Assembly (NCBI GenBank): GCA_016926155.1
Contig: JAFGPC010000056.1
Span: forward strand, 1-50,586
Reading direction: 5' to 3'
Source of the DNA: Sedimentisphaerales bacterium
GTDB taxonomy: Bacteria; Planctomycetota; Phycisphaerae; Sedimentisphaerales; Anaerohalosphaeraceae
Length of the DNA stretch: 50,586 bases
In this document: positions 27,885 through 36,057 of the stretch, piece by piece
Numbering within the stretch: position 1 is the first letter of the stretch
Layout: every line of letters starts with the position of its first letter
Made by a program: the position numbers and the translations under genes
The notes under the pieces: generated by a model
Told to the model about the DNA's origin: nothing
What the model saw: the letters and a program-made list of their open reading frames with translations, nothing else
Databases searched by the model: none

Positions 27885-29717
27885 ATGAAAATACGGCAGG
27901 ATAATTCGGTTGGGATTGTCGAAACTCAGATTGTGCGAGTTGTCGATGCCGATGCACCCCTGACACTGACCAGTGGCAAGACTCTAGGCCCCATCGATGT
28001 CGCTTACGAAACCTATGGAACATTAAATGAGGCTCGTGACAATGTCGTTCTGATCTGCCATGCCCTCAGCGGCAATGCACATGTTGCCGGCTACAATGGT
28101 CCGGATGACCGCAAGCCCGGCTGGTGGGATGAAATGATCGGACCGGGCAAAGGTATTGATACAAACAAGTATTTCGTTGTTTGCTCGAATGTATTGGGCG
28201 GCTGCTGCGGCACGACGGGCCCGTCGACCGTCAATCCTTCTACGGAAAAGCCGTACGGCCTGGAATTTCCGATCATCACGATTGCCGACATGGTTAACGT
28301 CCAGAAACGCCTGCTCGACAAGCTGGGCATTGATAGAATCCTGTGTGTTGTGGGAGGTTCAATGGGCGGAATGCAGGTCCTGCAATGGGCCATTGCCTAC
28401 CCCGATATGGTTCAGAATGTCGCGGCCATTGCGACGACGACTCGCCTTGGAGCGCAGGCCATCGCTTTCGATGCCGTCGGCCGTAACGCCATTCTAGCCG
28501 ATGGGTGCTTTGCCAATGGACAATATCATGACAAGGACACCCCCGCCCATGGTCTGTCCATCGCCCGGATGGTGGGACACATTACCTACCTATCCGAGGC
28601 GGGGATGCATGAAAAATTCGGACGCCAGCTCCGCCAGGCCCAGGATTACCGCTACGATTTCAATTCCGAGTTTGCCGTCGAAACTTATCTCGATTACCAG
28701 GGCCAGACCTTTGTGGAGCGGTTTGACGCCAACAGCTATCTATATATCACCAAGGCGATGGACTATTTCGATCTGGCCAAGGAACACGGGGATTTACCAT
28801 CGGCATTCCGTAACACCAAGTGCGGTTTTCTGGTTGTCAGCTTCAGCAGTGACTGGTTATTTACTCCCAAACAATCGGAAGAAATCTGCGATGCCCTGAC
28901 GTCGCTGTGTCGGCAGGTCAGCTACTGCAATATCGACTCTCCCTATGGCCACGACGCATTTCTGCTGGAGCCGGAGACACTGGGGAGCATTCTATCGGGT
29001 TTCCTGGATAGTACGTGGAACGACATCCGCGGCGTTTTGGATCGTTCCGCCAAAGGTCCCTCACCCCGATATAAAGACCACAATGACGCCAGACGGATTC
29101 GTGTCGATTATGAATTGATCGAGTCATTGATCGAACCGGAAAGCAAGGTGCTGGATGTCGGCTGTGGAGACGGCGAACTGCTGGTGCGCCTCATCCGGGA
29201 CAAACAAATCCAGGCCGAGGGGATCGAGCTGGATCAGGATATGGTCGTGCACTGCATCGGCAGGGGGCTTCCCGTAATTCACAGGGATATTGAGCGGGGC
29301 CTGGGAACCTATTGCCAACAGTGCTTTGATTATGCCATACTTTCCCAGACCGTTCAGACAGTTAAAGACCCTGCTTTGGTATTCCGGGAGATGCATCGGG
29401 TTGCAAAAAAGGTCATCGTCAGCTTTCCCAACTTCGCCCACTGGATGTGTCGGCTGCAGTTACTACTGGGCGGCAGGGCCCCTGTAACGGGGCAGCTCCC
29501 ATTCGGCTGGCATAATTCCCCCAATATCCACTTTCTCTCGCTTCAGGATTTCGATGAGTTCTGTCACCAATTAGGATATAGGATCGAGAAAAAAATTCCA
29601 CTGGGAAAGCGTCGAAGCAGGCCAGTGCGAGTTTTACCCAATCTCCTGGCTACCCAGGCGGTTTATGTTACATGCAGGAAAAAAATAGATCACGAATGCC
29701 CGCAATCCTGTCGATGA
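27885..29717 (+). CDS. metXW: Fusion of homoserine O-acetyltransferase (MetX) and MetW-type methyltransferase
   Basis: This is a single 610-residue frame. Residues 1-385 are an alpha/beta-hydrolase MetX with nucleophile Ser159 in GGSMGG, Asp323 in SSDWLF and His356 in YGHDAFL, plus GPSTVNPST near 112-120. It acetylates (or succinylates) homoserine, the first committed step of methionine synthesis. After a linker (about 386-403), residues 404-600 are a MetW-type protein with VLDVGCGDGELL (SAM-site motif), an internal ILSQTVQTVKDP and SFPNFAHWMCR. metX and metW are usually adjacent genes and MetW is thought to assist MetX. Here they are joined in one polypeptide. No strong ribosome-binding site precedes ATG 27885. 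Confidence 0.95.
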   Translation: MKIRQDNSVGIVETQIVRVVDADAPLTLTSGKTLGPIDVAYETYGTLNEARDNVVLICHALSGNAHVAGYNGPDDRKPGWWDEMIGPGKGIDTNKYFVVCSNVLGGCCGTTGPSTVNPSTEKPYGLEFPIITIADMVNVQKRLLDKLGIDRILCVVGGSMGGMQVLQWAIAYPDMVQNVAAIATTTRLGAQAIAFDAVGRNAILADGCFANGQYHDKDTPAHGLSIARMVGHITYLSEAGMHEKFGRQLRQAQDYRYDFNSEFAVETYLDYQGQTFVERFDANSYLYITKAMDYFDLAKEHGDLPSAFRNTKCGFLVVSFSSDWLFTPKQSEEICDALTSLCRQVSYCNIDSPYGHDAFLLEPETLGSILSGFLDSTWNDIRGVLDRSAKGPSPRYKDHNDARRIRVDYELIESLIEPESKVLDVGCGDGELLVRLIRDKQIQAEGIELDQDMVVHCIGRGLPVIHRDIERGLGTYCQQCFDYAILSQTVQTVKDPALVFREMHRVAKKVIVSFPNFAHWMCRLQLLLGGRAPVTGQLPFGWHNSPNIHFLSLQDFDEFCHQLGYRIEKKIPLGKRRSRPVRVLPNLLATQAVYVTCRKKIDHECPQSCR

Positions 29718-30051
29718 CGGAAATGAAAGAAATTCTTCTTGTGTTAAGATTTTTTAAATAGCGATCTTTTTCCATTTTATTAAGACTATCGTATACGAAA
29801 AACGGAATCCTGCACGTTAGAAGGATGGTTGCGGGAAGATATAGCATGGGCGCCGGAGAGGATATAGAGAGGATGGAAGTCGTAAATGAGAGATAAAATG
29901 ACGCAAAAACATGTTTGAAAAAGCAACGCCTTCCGCTATAATGAATACACTGCGGAGAGTGTGTTCTTAAAAAGTAACTGTACATATAATCCGGAGAAGT
30001 GGGGAGTAGATATTAATGGGATACTGGGTTGTTTGTTGTAAAGGAATTGCC
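29718..30051 (+). other. 334-nt intergenic region with promoter and 5' hairpin
   Basis: No gene is supported here. It contains the promoter at 29915-29942. Just downstream is a 9-bp inverted repeat, GAATACACT (29943-29951) and AGTGTGTTC (29958-29966), with one T-G pair, which would form at the very 5' end of the transcript. An AT-rich segment lies at 29740-29800. Confidence 0.6.
29915..29942 (+). promoter_or_regulatory. Sigma-70-type promoter for the prepilin-like gene
   Basis: TTGAAA (29915-29920), a 16-nt spacer and perfect TATAAT (29937-29942) lie about 110 nt before ATG 30052. Confidence 0.65.
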
Positions 30052-30972
30052 ATGAAACGAAATGCGTTTACCCTCATCGAACTACTGGTCGTTATCGCGA
30101 TTATCGGAATTCTATTGGCGGTGCTTGTGCCGGCGTTGCAATATGCCAAGGAGCAAGCAACCGGTGCCGTATGCCTTCACAACCAAAATGGTCTTGCAAA
30201 ATGTTGGTACCTGTACCAGGAAACCTATGATGCATGGCTTGTCGGTGCATCTAATTATTATACTACAAATATGAATGACACCGGTCGTAATACACCCTAT
30301 CGCTGGGTCGAACGACCCTTGTATAATAACACCGATAATCCGGAAGTTGATAGTGTGCCGGTAGACGCAGAACTTTGTCATGAGTATCGTTTGAACGGGA
30401 TTGAGGCCGGAAAGCTGTTTCCTTATACAGAGAACGTGAAGATTTATCATTGCCCGATGGACAAGTACTGGAAAACTGAGGACGCAATGCATGCCGCTTA
30501 CATCAGTTATGCCGGTGCTGGCCTGATGAACAGTGAAGACTTTTCTTCGCGTCAGGGACTATATGGTCCGATTACCGGATATCGTTCTGTAACCAAATCT
30601 AATGGAGTGGCGGGACAGCTTTACTGTGTGACTAAGTTCAACGAAGTTGTGACCCCTGGTGAGAAATACGTTTTTGTAGAAGAAGATTATGTACAACATG
30701 GCCAGCTTTATTATGCAGGTGGATTTGTTTTAATGGCTAGTTCCTACTGGACTTGGTGGGACTGGCCCGCGGCTTATCATAATGAACGGAGCACATTGGC
30801 TTTTGCCGACGGACATGCCGAAAAACATAATTGGAAAGATGAGAGAACGGTGTCTCTTATAACAGGTAATGCCATGCCGGGAGGAGGTTATGCGAGTGCA
30901 TCGTCAGGTCAGGAGGGGAATGTGGATTTGGAATGGATGATTAGAGGATATCTTCCTGCGGGATGGAGATAA
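30052..30972 (+). CDS. Prepilin-like protein with H-X9-DG motif
   Basis: The 306-residue protein is read from [24 protein letters not shown], with AAGGAA upstream; the open frame before it is not needed. The N-terminus is a type IV prepilin/pseudopilin signal: a short basic leader, F-T-L-I-E-L and a hydrophobic helix, cleaved and N-methylated by a prepilin peptidase. The C-terminal part contains [16 protein letters not shown], the exact H-X9-DG spacing seen in a large paralogous group of planctomycete pseudopilin-like proteins (DUF1559 and relatives). It is probably exported and anchored via the helix; the role is unknown, possibly part of a type II-secretion-like filament. It has its own promoter and terminator. 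Confidence 0.88.
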   Translation: MKRNAFTLIELLVVIAIIGILLAVLVPALQYAKEQATGAVCLHNQNGLAKCWYLYQETYDAWLVGASNYYTTNMNDTGRNTPYRWVERPLYNNTDNPEVDSVPVDAELCHEYRLNGIEAGKLFPYTENVKIYHCPMDKYWKTEDAMHAAYISYAGAGLMNSEDFSSRQGLYGPITGYRSVTKSNGVAGQLYCVTKFNEVVTPGEKYVFVEEDYVQHGQLYYAGGFVLMASSYWTWWDWPAAYHNERSTLAFADGHAEKHNWKDERTVSLITGNAMPGGGYASASSGQEGNVDLEWMIRGYLPAGWR

Positions 30973-31001
30973 AAACGAATCAACACCAATAGTGATTTCT
31001 G

Positions 31002-31035
31002 ACACCTCGTCGTTTTTTTGGCGAGGTGTTTTTTT
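31002..31035 (+). terminator. Intrinsic terminator after the prepilin-like gene
   Basis: ACACCTCG (31002-31009) pairs with CGAGGTGT (31022-31029). The T-run 31029-31035 follows. It is 30 nt after the stop codon. Confidence 0.9.
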
Positions 31036-31088
31036 ATGGTGGGGGTTATTATAAAGAAGTTTATTTAAGCTTTAAGCATCACAAGATA

Positions 31089-31400
31089 CTATGCAATAAA
31101 CACATAGGCATCACGGGCAATCATACCTTCGGTAATACCGAGTTTTCGAGCCAGATCGTTAGCTTTGGTGACTTTTCGGTCACAGAAACGCTGCAGCGTC
31201 CCGATGGGATTATCAGCCGAGCTTTCCACGATGGCCGTCGCTTTACCGTATCTCTGACAGGCTTGTATGTCAATCGCCGGACAGGCCAGAAAACCTTTGT
31301 TTCCCGTGACCAATAAAAGGCTGAATCCGGACCATTTGACTATAATTCCTTCCACCGGCCCGTTGGGTGTCTCAAACCGCTCTGTAATACACTCCATCAT
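31089..31400 (-). CDS. DUF1805 (YunC-like) protein
   Basis: The 103-residue cytoplasmic protein resembles B. subtilis YunC. It has the core strand IIVKWSGFSLLLVTGNKGFLACPAIDI and the C-terminal DLARKLGITEGMIARDAYV, matching YunC's DLGIKVGMIGREALL. The molecular function of this family is not established. Two adjacent Met codons (MMEC) are both within reach of the AAAGG ribosome-binding site. It is divergently transcribed from the efflux gene 85 nt away and is convergent with the prepilin-like gene. Confidence 0.8.
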   Translation of the reverse strand: MMECITERFETPNGPVEGIIVKWSGFSLLLVTGNKGFLACPAIDIQACQRYGKATAIVESSADNPIGTLQRFCDRKVTKANDLARKLGITEGMIARDAYVFIA

Positions 31401-31414
31401 CGTATCCTTTCTTG

Positions 31415-31443
31415 TTGGAACCAGTCGAACTTTTTTATATACT
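31415..31443 (+). promoter_or_regulatory. Sigma-70-type promoter for the outer-membrane efflux gene
   Basis: TTGGAA (31415-31420), a 17-nt spacer and TATACT (31438-31443) lie about 43 nt before the ATG at 31486. Confidence 0.55.
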
Positions 31444-31485
31444 ATTATCTTTATAAATCAACAGGCAAGTAGAAAGGGAGCTTGA

Positions 31486-32985
31486 ATGGGAACGTGTTTA
31501 AACAAGAGATCGCAACAAATGACAACAGGGCCGAAGCAATGGATTTTAACCGTACTGCTGGGTGGTTTTTCGATTCTGTTTTGTTCGGGCTGCCGGGTAG
31601 GTCCGGATTATACGGTTCCCAAGTCGACAATTCCCGATGCCTGGCACATGAAACTGACGCAGGGACTGTCGGAAGGACAGGCCGATCTGACAACCTGGTG
31701 GAAAATGTTGCAGGATCCTGTTCTGGATGATCTGATTGGGCGGGCGACGGAAGGCAATCTGGACCTTAAGACAGCCGTTTCGCGTATTCGCCAGGCACGG
31801 GCTCAGAGGTCGGTTGTGTCCGGCCAGTCCTGGCCGCAGGTGGACGGGACCGGCTATTATTCCAGGGATCGCGCCAGTGGAAATGGACTTTTATCACCCT
31901 TGCTGGGTGAGCCCGACCAGACGAATCTGCATTCGATTGGTCTGGATGCAAGCTGGGAGATCGATCTGTTCGGTCGAATCGCCCGTTCTGTCGAATCGGC
32001 GGACGCTTCGCTGGAGGCGACAATTGAAGACTATCGGGATACACTGGTAACATTGTATGCCGAAGTGGCTGTCTCCTATGTGCAGATTCGCGCCTTGCAG
32101 GGACGAATTGACTATGCACTTCAAAATATCGAATTACAGAAGCAAACGCTGGAATTGACTCGAAACCGTTTCCAAGCCGAACTGGCGCCCGAACTGGATG
32201 TTGCCCAGGCTGAGCTGAATCTGTCCAATACCGAATCCACTTTGCCTGCGTTGGAGACGGCCTTGGCCTTTTCCCTCAACCGACTGGCGGTATTGCTTGG
32301 CCGCCATGCCGGTTCGCTTGAAGAAGAGCTGGTTGCCAAGGGCTCGATTCCATCCGTTCCCCGACAGGTTGTGATGGGTCTGCCGGCCGAATTGCTTCGC
32401 CAGCGACCCGATATTCGCCGAGCCGAGCGTCTGCTGGCAGCGCAAACCGCCAGAATTGGTGTCGCTACGGCAGGATTATATCCGGCCTTTTCCCTGTCGG
32501 GCACCTTTGCACTGGAAGCAACCGAGCTTTCGGATGTGGGAGATCGTGCCAGCCGGACATATGGATTTGGACCGGCGTTTCGATGGAATCTTTTTGACGG
32601 CAATCGTATTCGCAGTGGTGTCCAGGTCGAAGAGACGCTTACTGAACAGTCGTTGCTTCAATACGAACAAACCGTACTGCTGGCCGTCGAGGAAGTAGAG
32701 GATGCTATCGTCGCTTATGTTCGTGAATGCCAAAGAAAAGACGCCCTGCAGCGCAGCGTGGATGCCGCCGGGAAATCGGTTCAACTGGTCAATACGCTGT
32801 ATCGCAGTGGTTTGACGGACTTTCAAAATGTGCTGGACATGCAGCGGGCTTTATCCCTCCAGCAGGATCGGTTTGTCGAAAGCCGGGGATTGGTCTTACA
32901 GGATCTGATTATGCTGTATAAAGCCCTGGGTGGCGGCTGGTCCCTTGGGATCGAAGAGGAAGCCCAGAAGCAAGAGCAGTCATAA
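31486..32985 (+). CDS. Outer-membrane efflux lipoprotein, NodT/OprM family
   Basis: The 499-residue protein starts at ATG 31486, which has AAGGGAG upstream; an internal Met at residue 12 lacks one. The signal sequence ends in a lipobox (LFCSGC), giving a lipid-anchored Cys followed by RVGPDYTVP, the usual NodT start. The body has the two-fold TolC repeat of long helical segments: SRIRQARAQRSVVSGQ, QKQTLELTRNRFQAELAPELDVAQAE, ELLRQRPDIRRAERLLAAQTARIGVATA and the C-terminal TLYRSGLTDFQNVLDMQRAL. TolC-type proteins form the outer-membrane exit of tripartite efflux pumps. No inner-membrane RND or MFP partner gene is adjacent. It converges on the haem operon with only 15 nt between stop codons. 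Confidence 0.93.
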   Translation: MGTCLNKRSQQMTTGPKQWILTVLLGGFSILFCSGCRVGPDYTVPKSTIPDAWHMKLTQGLSEGQADLTTWWKMLQDPVLDDLIGRATEGNLDLKTAVSRIRQARAQRSVVSGQSWPQVDGTGYYSRDRASGNGLLSPLLGEPDQTNLHSIGLDASWEIDLFGRIARSVESADASLEATIEDYRDTLVTLYAEVAVSYVQIRALQGRIDYALQNIELQKQTLELTRNRFQAELAPELDVAQAELNLSNTESTLPALETALAFSLNRLAVLLGRHAGSLEEELVAKGSIPSVPRQVVMGLPAELLRQRPDIRRAERLLAAQTARIGVATAGLYPAFSLSGTFALEATELSDVGDRASRTYGFGPAFRWNLFDGNRIRSGVQVEETLTEQSLLQYEQTVLLAVEEVEDAIVAYVRECQRKDALQRSVDAAGKSVQLVNTLYRSGLTDFQNVLDMQRALSLQQDRFVESRGLVLQDLIMLYKALGGGWSLGIEEEAQKQEQS

Positions 32986-33000
32986 CCTTATATCTCTGTT

Positions 33001-33984
33001 TTAAGGCTCGGTGATGATCCGGACCGGCTGTTTTTTAAGTTCCTGTCTCGTTCCCAACAGAGCGTATTCGGCAATGCCGTGGGTTGTGGTAAATCGCTGT
33101 ACGGCATTGCGGATCTCGCCCTGACTTCGGGCATGCATCATGCCGAAGAGATTGTATTCGAAGCCGGGAAACGTCTTTCGTTCATAACAGTGGCTGACCT
33201 GCGGGACCGCCGCCAGGGCCTGGCCGACCGAATCGACGCGTTGCGAGTCGACTTTGGCGCAGAATATAAGATTGGCGGTGTAACCCAGCTTATGATAATT
33301 CAGCACCGCGGCAATACGTCGCAGCACGCCTTTTTCCGTCAACGCATGAATGGTTTCAATGACCTCGACGACGGACAAGTCTTTCCCCGCGATCTCATCA
33401 AATGGCTCCGATACGATCGGAAATTCATCCTGAAGTCGGGGCAGAATCTTTTTTTCCAAGAGAGACAATTCAATATCTCCGGGTGTCAGGGAATCGGTCG
33501 GGATCGAGGCGGCAATTGGGGCCTTTCCGGTCAGACGAAACCGCACATCCAGCTTGAACAGCTTTGTCGCGGGCATGGGGTGAAAATTCACTCCGCATCG
33601 ACGATCTAACTCGGTCAGCTTCTTCTCAATCTCCTCATCGTTCCATCCCTGCAACGTAAACCATACGTTATATTCATGATCGCGAAGATAATTGTGGGAC
33701 ACACCGGGTTCGGCGTTAATTCGTTCCACGATTTCCAGGAGCTTGTCTTCCGGAACAGATACAGCGACCAAAACAGCCGTCCGCCCGAGAGTGCGGTAGT
33801 TGAGCTGGCTGCGAAACCTGCGAATCAATCCACGCTTCTTCAAATCCTGTATCGTCTCGATAATGGTCAGTTCGTCCACATCGAGCCGGATACCCACCTC
33901 GGCGAACGGATGCCGACAGATCGGAAGCGGGTCTTGCAGCATGGTTAGCAGTATCTTTTCGAAATCGGATAAGGGAAGATTCAT
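33001..33984 (-). CDS. ahbAB: Siroheme decarboxylase, AhbA-AhbB (NirD/L-like) fusion
   Basis: The 327-residue protein is read from MNLPLSDFEKILL; its ATG (33984-33982) overlaps the upstream stop by 4 nt (ATGA). It contains two homologous halves. Each has an AsnC-like winged-helix start followed by the siroheme decarboxylase signature: first half VSHNYLRDHEYNVWFTL (about 97-113), second half VSHCYERKTFPGFEYNLFGMMHA (about 255-277). AhbA and AhbB together decarboxylate siroheme to 12,18-didecarboxysiroheme on the alternative haem route (NirDL in haem d1 synthesis). They are usually separate genes. It ends the tetrapyrrole operon, right after the radical SAM gene. Confidence 0.93.
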   Translation of the reverse strand: MNLPLSDFEKILLTMLQDPLPICRHPFAEVGIRLDVDELTIIETIQDLKKRGLIRRFRSQLNYRTLGRTAVLVAVSVPEDKLLEIVERINAEPGVSHNYLRDHEYNVWFTLQGWNDEEIEKKLTELDRRCGVNFHPMPATKLFKLDVRFRLTGKAPIAASIPTDSLTPGDIELSLLEKKILPRLQDEFPIVSEPFDEIAGKDLSVVEVIETIHALTEKGVLRRIAAVLNYHKLGYTANLIFCAKVDSQRVDSVGQALAAVPQVSHCYERKTFPGFEYNLFGMMHARSQGEIRNAVQRFTTTHGIAEYALLGTRQELKKQPVRIITEP

Positions 33985-35048
33985 TTCCGGGCTCCCTTCA
34001 TCGGTCGAGCCAGCTTGCAAATGGGATCCTGTTGCAGATAATCGCCCAGCATGGTATAGGCCCGTGCCCGGCAGCCGCGGCAGTACGGCAGGTAGCCGCA
34101 GGAACCGCAAGCCCCCTGGTAGCGGCTGTGGTCGCGGAGGCTGTTGAGATATTCGGAATGAAGCCAGATGTCGGCGAAGTCATAACCGTTGTCGATAAGG
34201 CTGCCGGCGGAAATGTCCAGAAAGCCGCAAGTATGCACTTCTCCGGTATGACTGATAAAGGCAAAGCCGGTCGCGGCCAGGCAGCCGGTGATCCGGTCGG
34301 CACCGTCGATTTTTTCCTGTCGGGCCACGCGCGCAAACTGAGGCCCGCACGTCAGTCGGACTTCGATAGGAGTATTTTGTTTCAATGCAGCCATGTCCTT
34401 GAGTAATTGTTCATACTGATCCGGCTCCAGAATCAGATCGCGTAACTCATCCGCCCGTCCGACCGGAACAAGGATGAAAGGGTTAAAACAATAAGCGCCG
34501 AGTTGAACAGCCAGATCGGCGATCGCCGGCACCTCATGCAGGTTGTGCCTGGTAATGGTTGTGTTGATCTGAAAACGAACGCCGGCCTGTTTGGCTTTTT
34601 CCACCGTCTGCAGCACGGATTCGAATGCTCCTTCGATGCCTCGGAAGGCGTCGTGTGTTTTCGGCGTAGCGCCATCCAGAGAGAAGGAAAACGCTAAAAT
34701 GCCGGCCTCTTTTAGTTGTTGAATGCTCTGGTCGTTGATATGGAAACCGCAGGTGGCCATCACCATTCGCAAGCCGAGGTTTTTACCATATCCGATCAGT
34801 TCGAAGATATCTCCACGCTCCATCGGTTCGCCGCCGGTTAGAATGATTACGCATTTATTGAAATCGACAATACCGTCCAGGATCCGTTTGCATTGTTCGG
34901 TGGAAAGCGAATCGGTTCCTCCCTGATGAGCCGCAGCGCGACAATGCCGGCATCGAAGCGGACATCGCTGAGTGATCTCAAACGCGATAATTCGCGGGCG
35001 AATCACATCTGTATCGGTTTTGGAAGAATGTGGATGTTTCTGTTTCAT
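33981..35048 (-). CDS. Radical SAM enzyme of alternative haem synthesis (AhbC or AhbD type)
   Basis: The 355-residue protein is read from MKQKHPHSS; its ATG overlaps the hemB stop by 4 nt (ATGA). The radical SAM cluster is CPLRCRHC with Cys29, Cys33 and Cys36, followed by RAAA as in AhbC/AhbD/NirJ. ILTGGEPMERGDI binds SAM. The C-terminal cysteine region (HTCGFLDI, then CGSCGYLPYCRGCRARAY and a last DPIC) should bind a second iron-sulfur cluster. AhbC makes Fe-coproporphyrin III from didecarboxysiroheme, and AhbD makes haem from Fe-coproporphyrin III. The two are too similar for me to tell apart by eye. Only one such gene is in the window. Confidence 0.88.
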   Translation of the reverse strand: MKQKHPHSSKTDTDVIRPRIIAFEITQRCPLRCRHCRAAAHQGGTDSLSTEQCKRILDGIVDFNKCVIILTGGEPMERGDIFELIGYGKNLGLRMVMATCGFHINDQSIQQLKEAGILAFSFSLDGATPKTHDAFRGIEGAFESVLQTVEKAKQAGVRFQINTTITRHNLHEVPAIADLAVQLGAYCFNPFILVPVGRADELRDLILEPDQYEQLLKDMAALKQNTPIEVRLTCGPQFARVARQEKIDGADRITGCLAATGFAFISHTGEVHTCGFLDISAGSLIDNGYDFADIWLHSEYLNSLRDHSRYQGACGSCGYLPYCRGCRARAYTMLGDYLQQDPICKLARPMKGARK

Positions 35049-36019
35049 GATCGTAATAATTGAGCGGCTTTTTTGGCATGGTAGGTAATAATAATATCGG
35101 CGCCGGCCCGTTTGATCGCTGTCAGGACTTCCATCATGCAATCGTCTCCATTGATCAATCCCGCCTGTGCCGATGCCTGCAGCATCATGTATTCACCGCT
35201 GACGTTATAGGCGGCCAGAGGAAGATCAAAACGCTGACGAGCACGATGAATCACGTCCAGATAAGCCAGGGCGGGCTTGACCATGATGATATCGGCACCC
35301 TCTTCGATATCTAATTCGATTTCCCGCATGGCCTGTCTTGCATTGACAGGATCCATCTGATATGTCTTTCGATCACCAAATTCAGGTGCGCTATGGGCTG
35401 CATCGCGAAATGGACCATAGAACGCTGAAGCATACTTGGCGGCATAGGACATGATAGCCGTTTCAGTAAATCCTTCCGTATCCAGGGCTTTGCGGATCGC
35501 ACCAACCCGCCCATCCATCATATCCGACGGAGCGACGATATCAGCTCCTGCATGGGCATGAGCAACGGCCATCCTGCCCAGTAGTTCCAGCGTACTGTCA
35601 TTATCGATACGTCCTTCTTTTATGACACCGCAGTGGCCGTGATCCGTATAGGCACAAAGGCATACATCGGTGATCACCAGCATCTGTGGAACGAGTTCTT
35701 TGATACGCCGGATCGATTGGCAGACAGCACTATCCGGAGCCCAGGCCTGTGAACCGATGGCATCCTTGCTTTCGGGCAATCCAAACAATAACACCGCAGG
35801 AATCCCCAGAGCCGCAGCGTCGGCGGCTTCCGCGACAATCCCTTCCGGAGAGAGGTGGTAACAGCCGGTCATCGATTCAATCGGTTCACGAATGTTCTTG
35901 CCCGGGCAGGCGAACAGAGGATAGACAAAATCAGCCGGACAAAGATCGGTCTCGCCGACCAGTCGTCGCAAGGCAGGGTTTGTTCGCAATCGTCTCAAGC
36001 GTGTTATCGGAAATCCCAT
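35045..36019 (-). CDS. hemB: Delta-aminolevulinic acid dehydratase (porphobilinogen synthase)
   Basis: The 324-residue enzyme condenses two 5-aminolevulinate to porphobilinogen. The zinc-type motif DVCLCAYTDHGHCG (three Cys) is present, so it should be a Zn-dependent form. The two active-site Lys are seen in MSYAAKYASAFYGPFRDAA and IIMVKPALAYLDVI. Length is normal and the N-terminus (FPITRLRRLRTNPALRRLV) is typical. It lies 38 nt after cobA-hemD and overlaps the radical SAM gene by 4 nt. Confidence 0.97.
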   Translation of the reverse strand: MGFPITRLRRLRTNPALRRLVGETDLCPADFVYPLFACPGKNIREPIESMTGCYHLSPEGIVAEAADAAALGIPAVLLFGLPESKDAIGSQAWAPDSAVCQSIRRIKELVPQMLVITDVCLCAYTDHGHCGVIKEGRIDNDSTLELLGRMAVAHAHAGADIVAPSDMMDGRVGAIRKALDTEGFTETAIMSYAAKYASAFYGPFRDAAHSAPEFGDRKTYQMDPVNARQAMREIELDIEEGADIIMVKPALAYLDVIHRARQRFDLPLAAYNVSGEYMMLQASAQAGLINGDDCMMEVLTAIKRAGADIIITYHAKKAAQLLRS

Positions 36020-36057
36020 TAGCTTTCCTTAAAATTCAAAAAGTGGTTATCTTCCCT

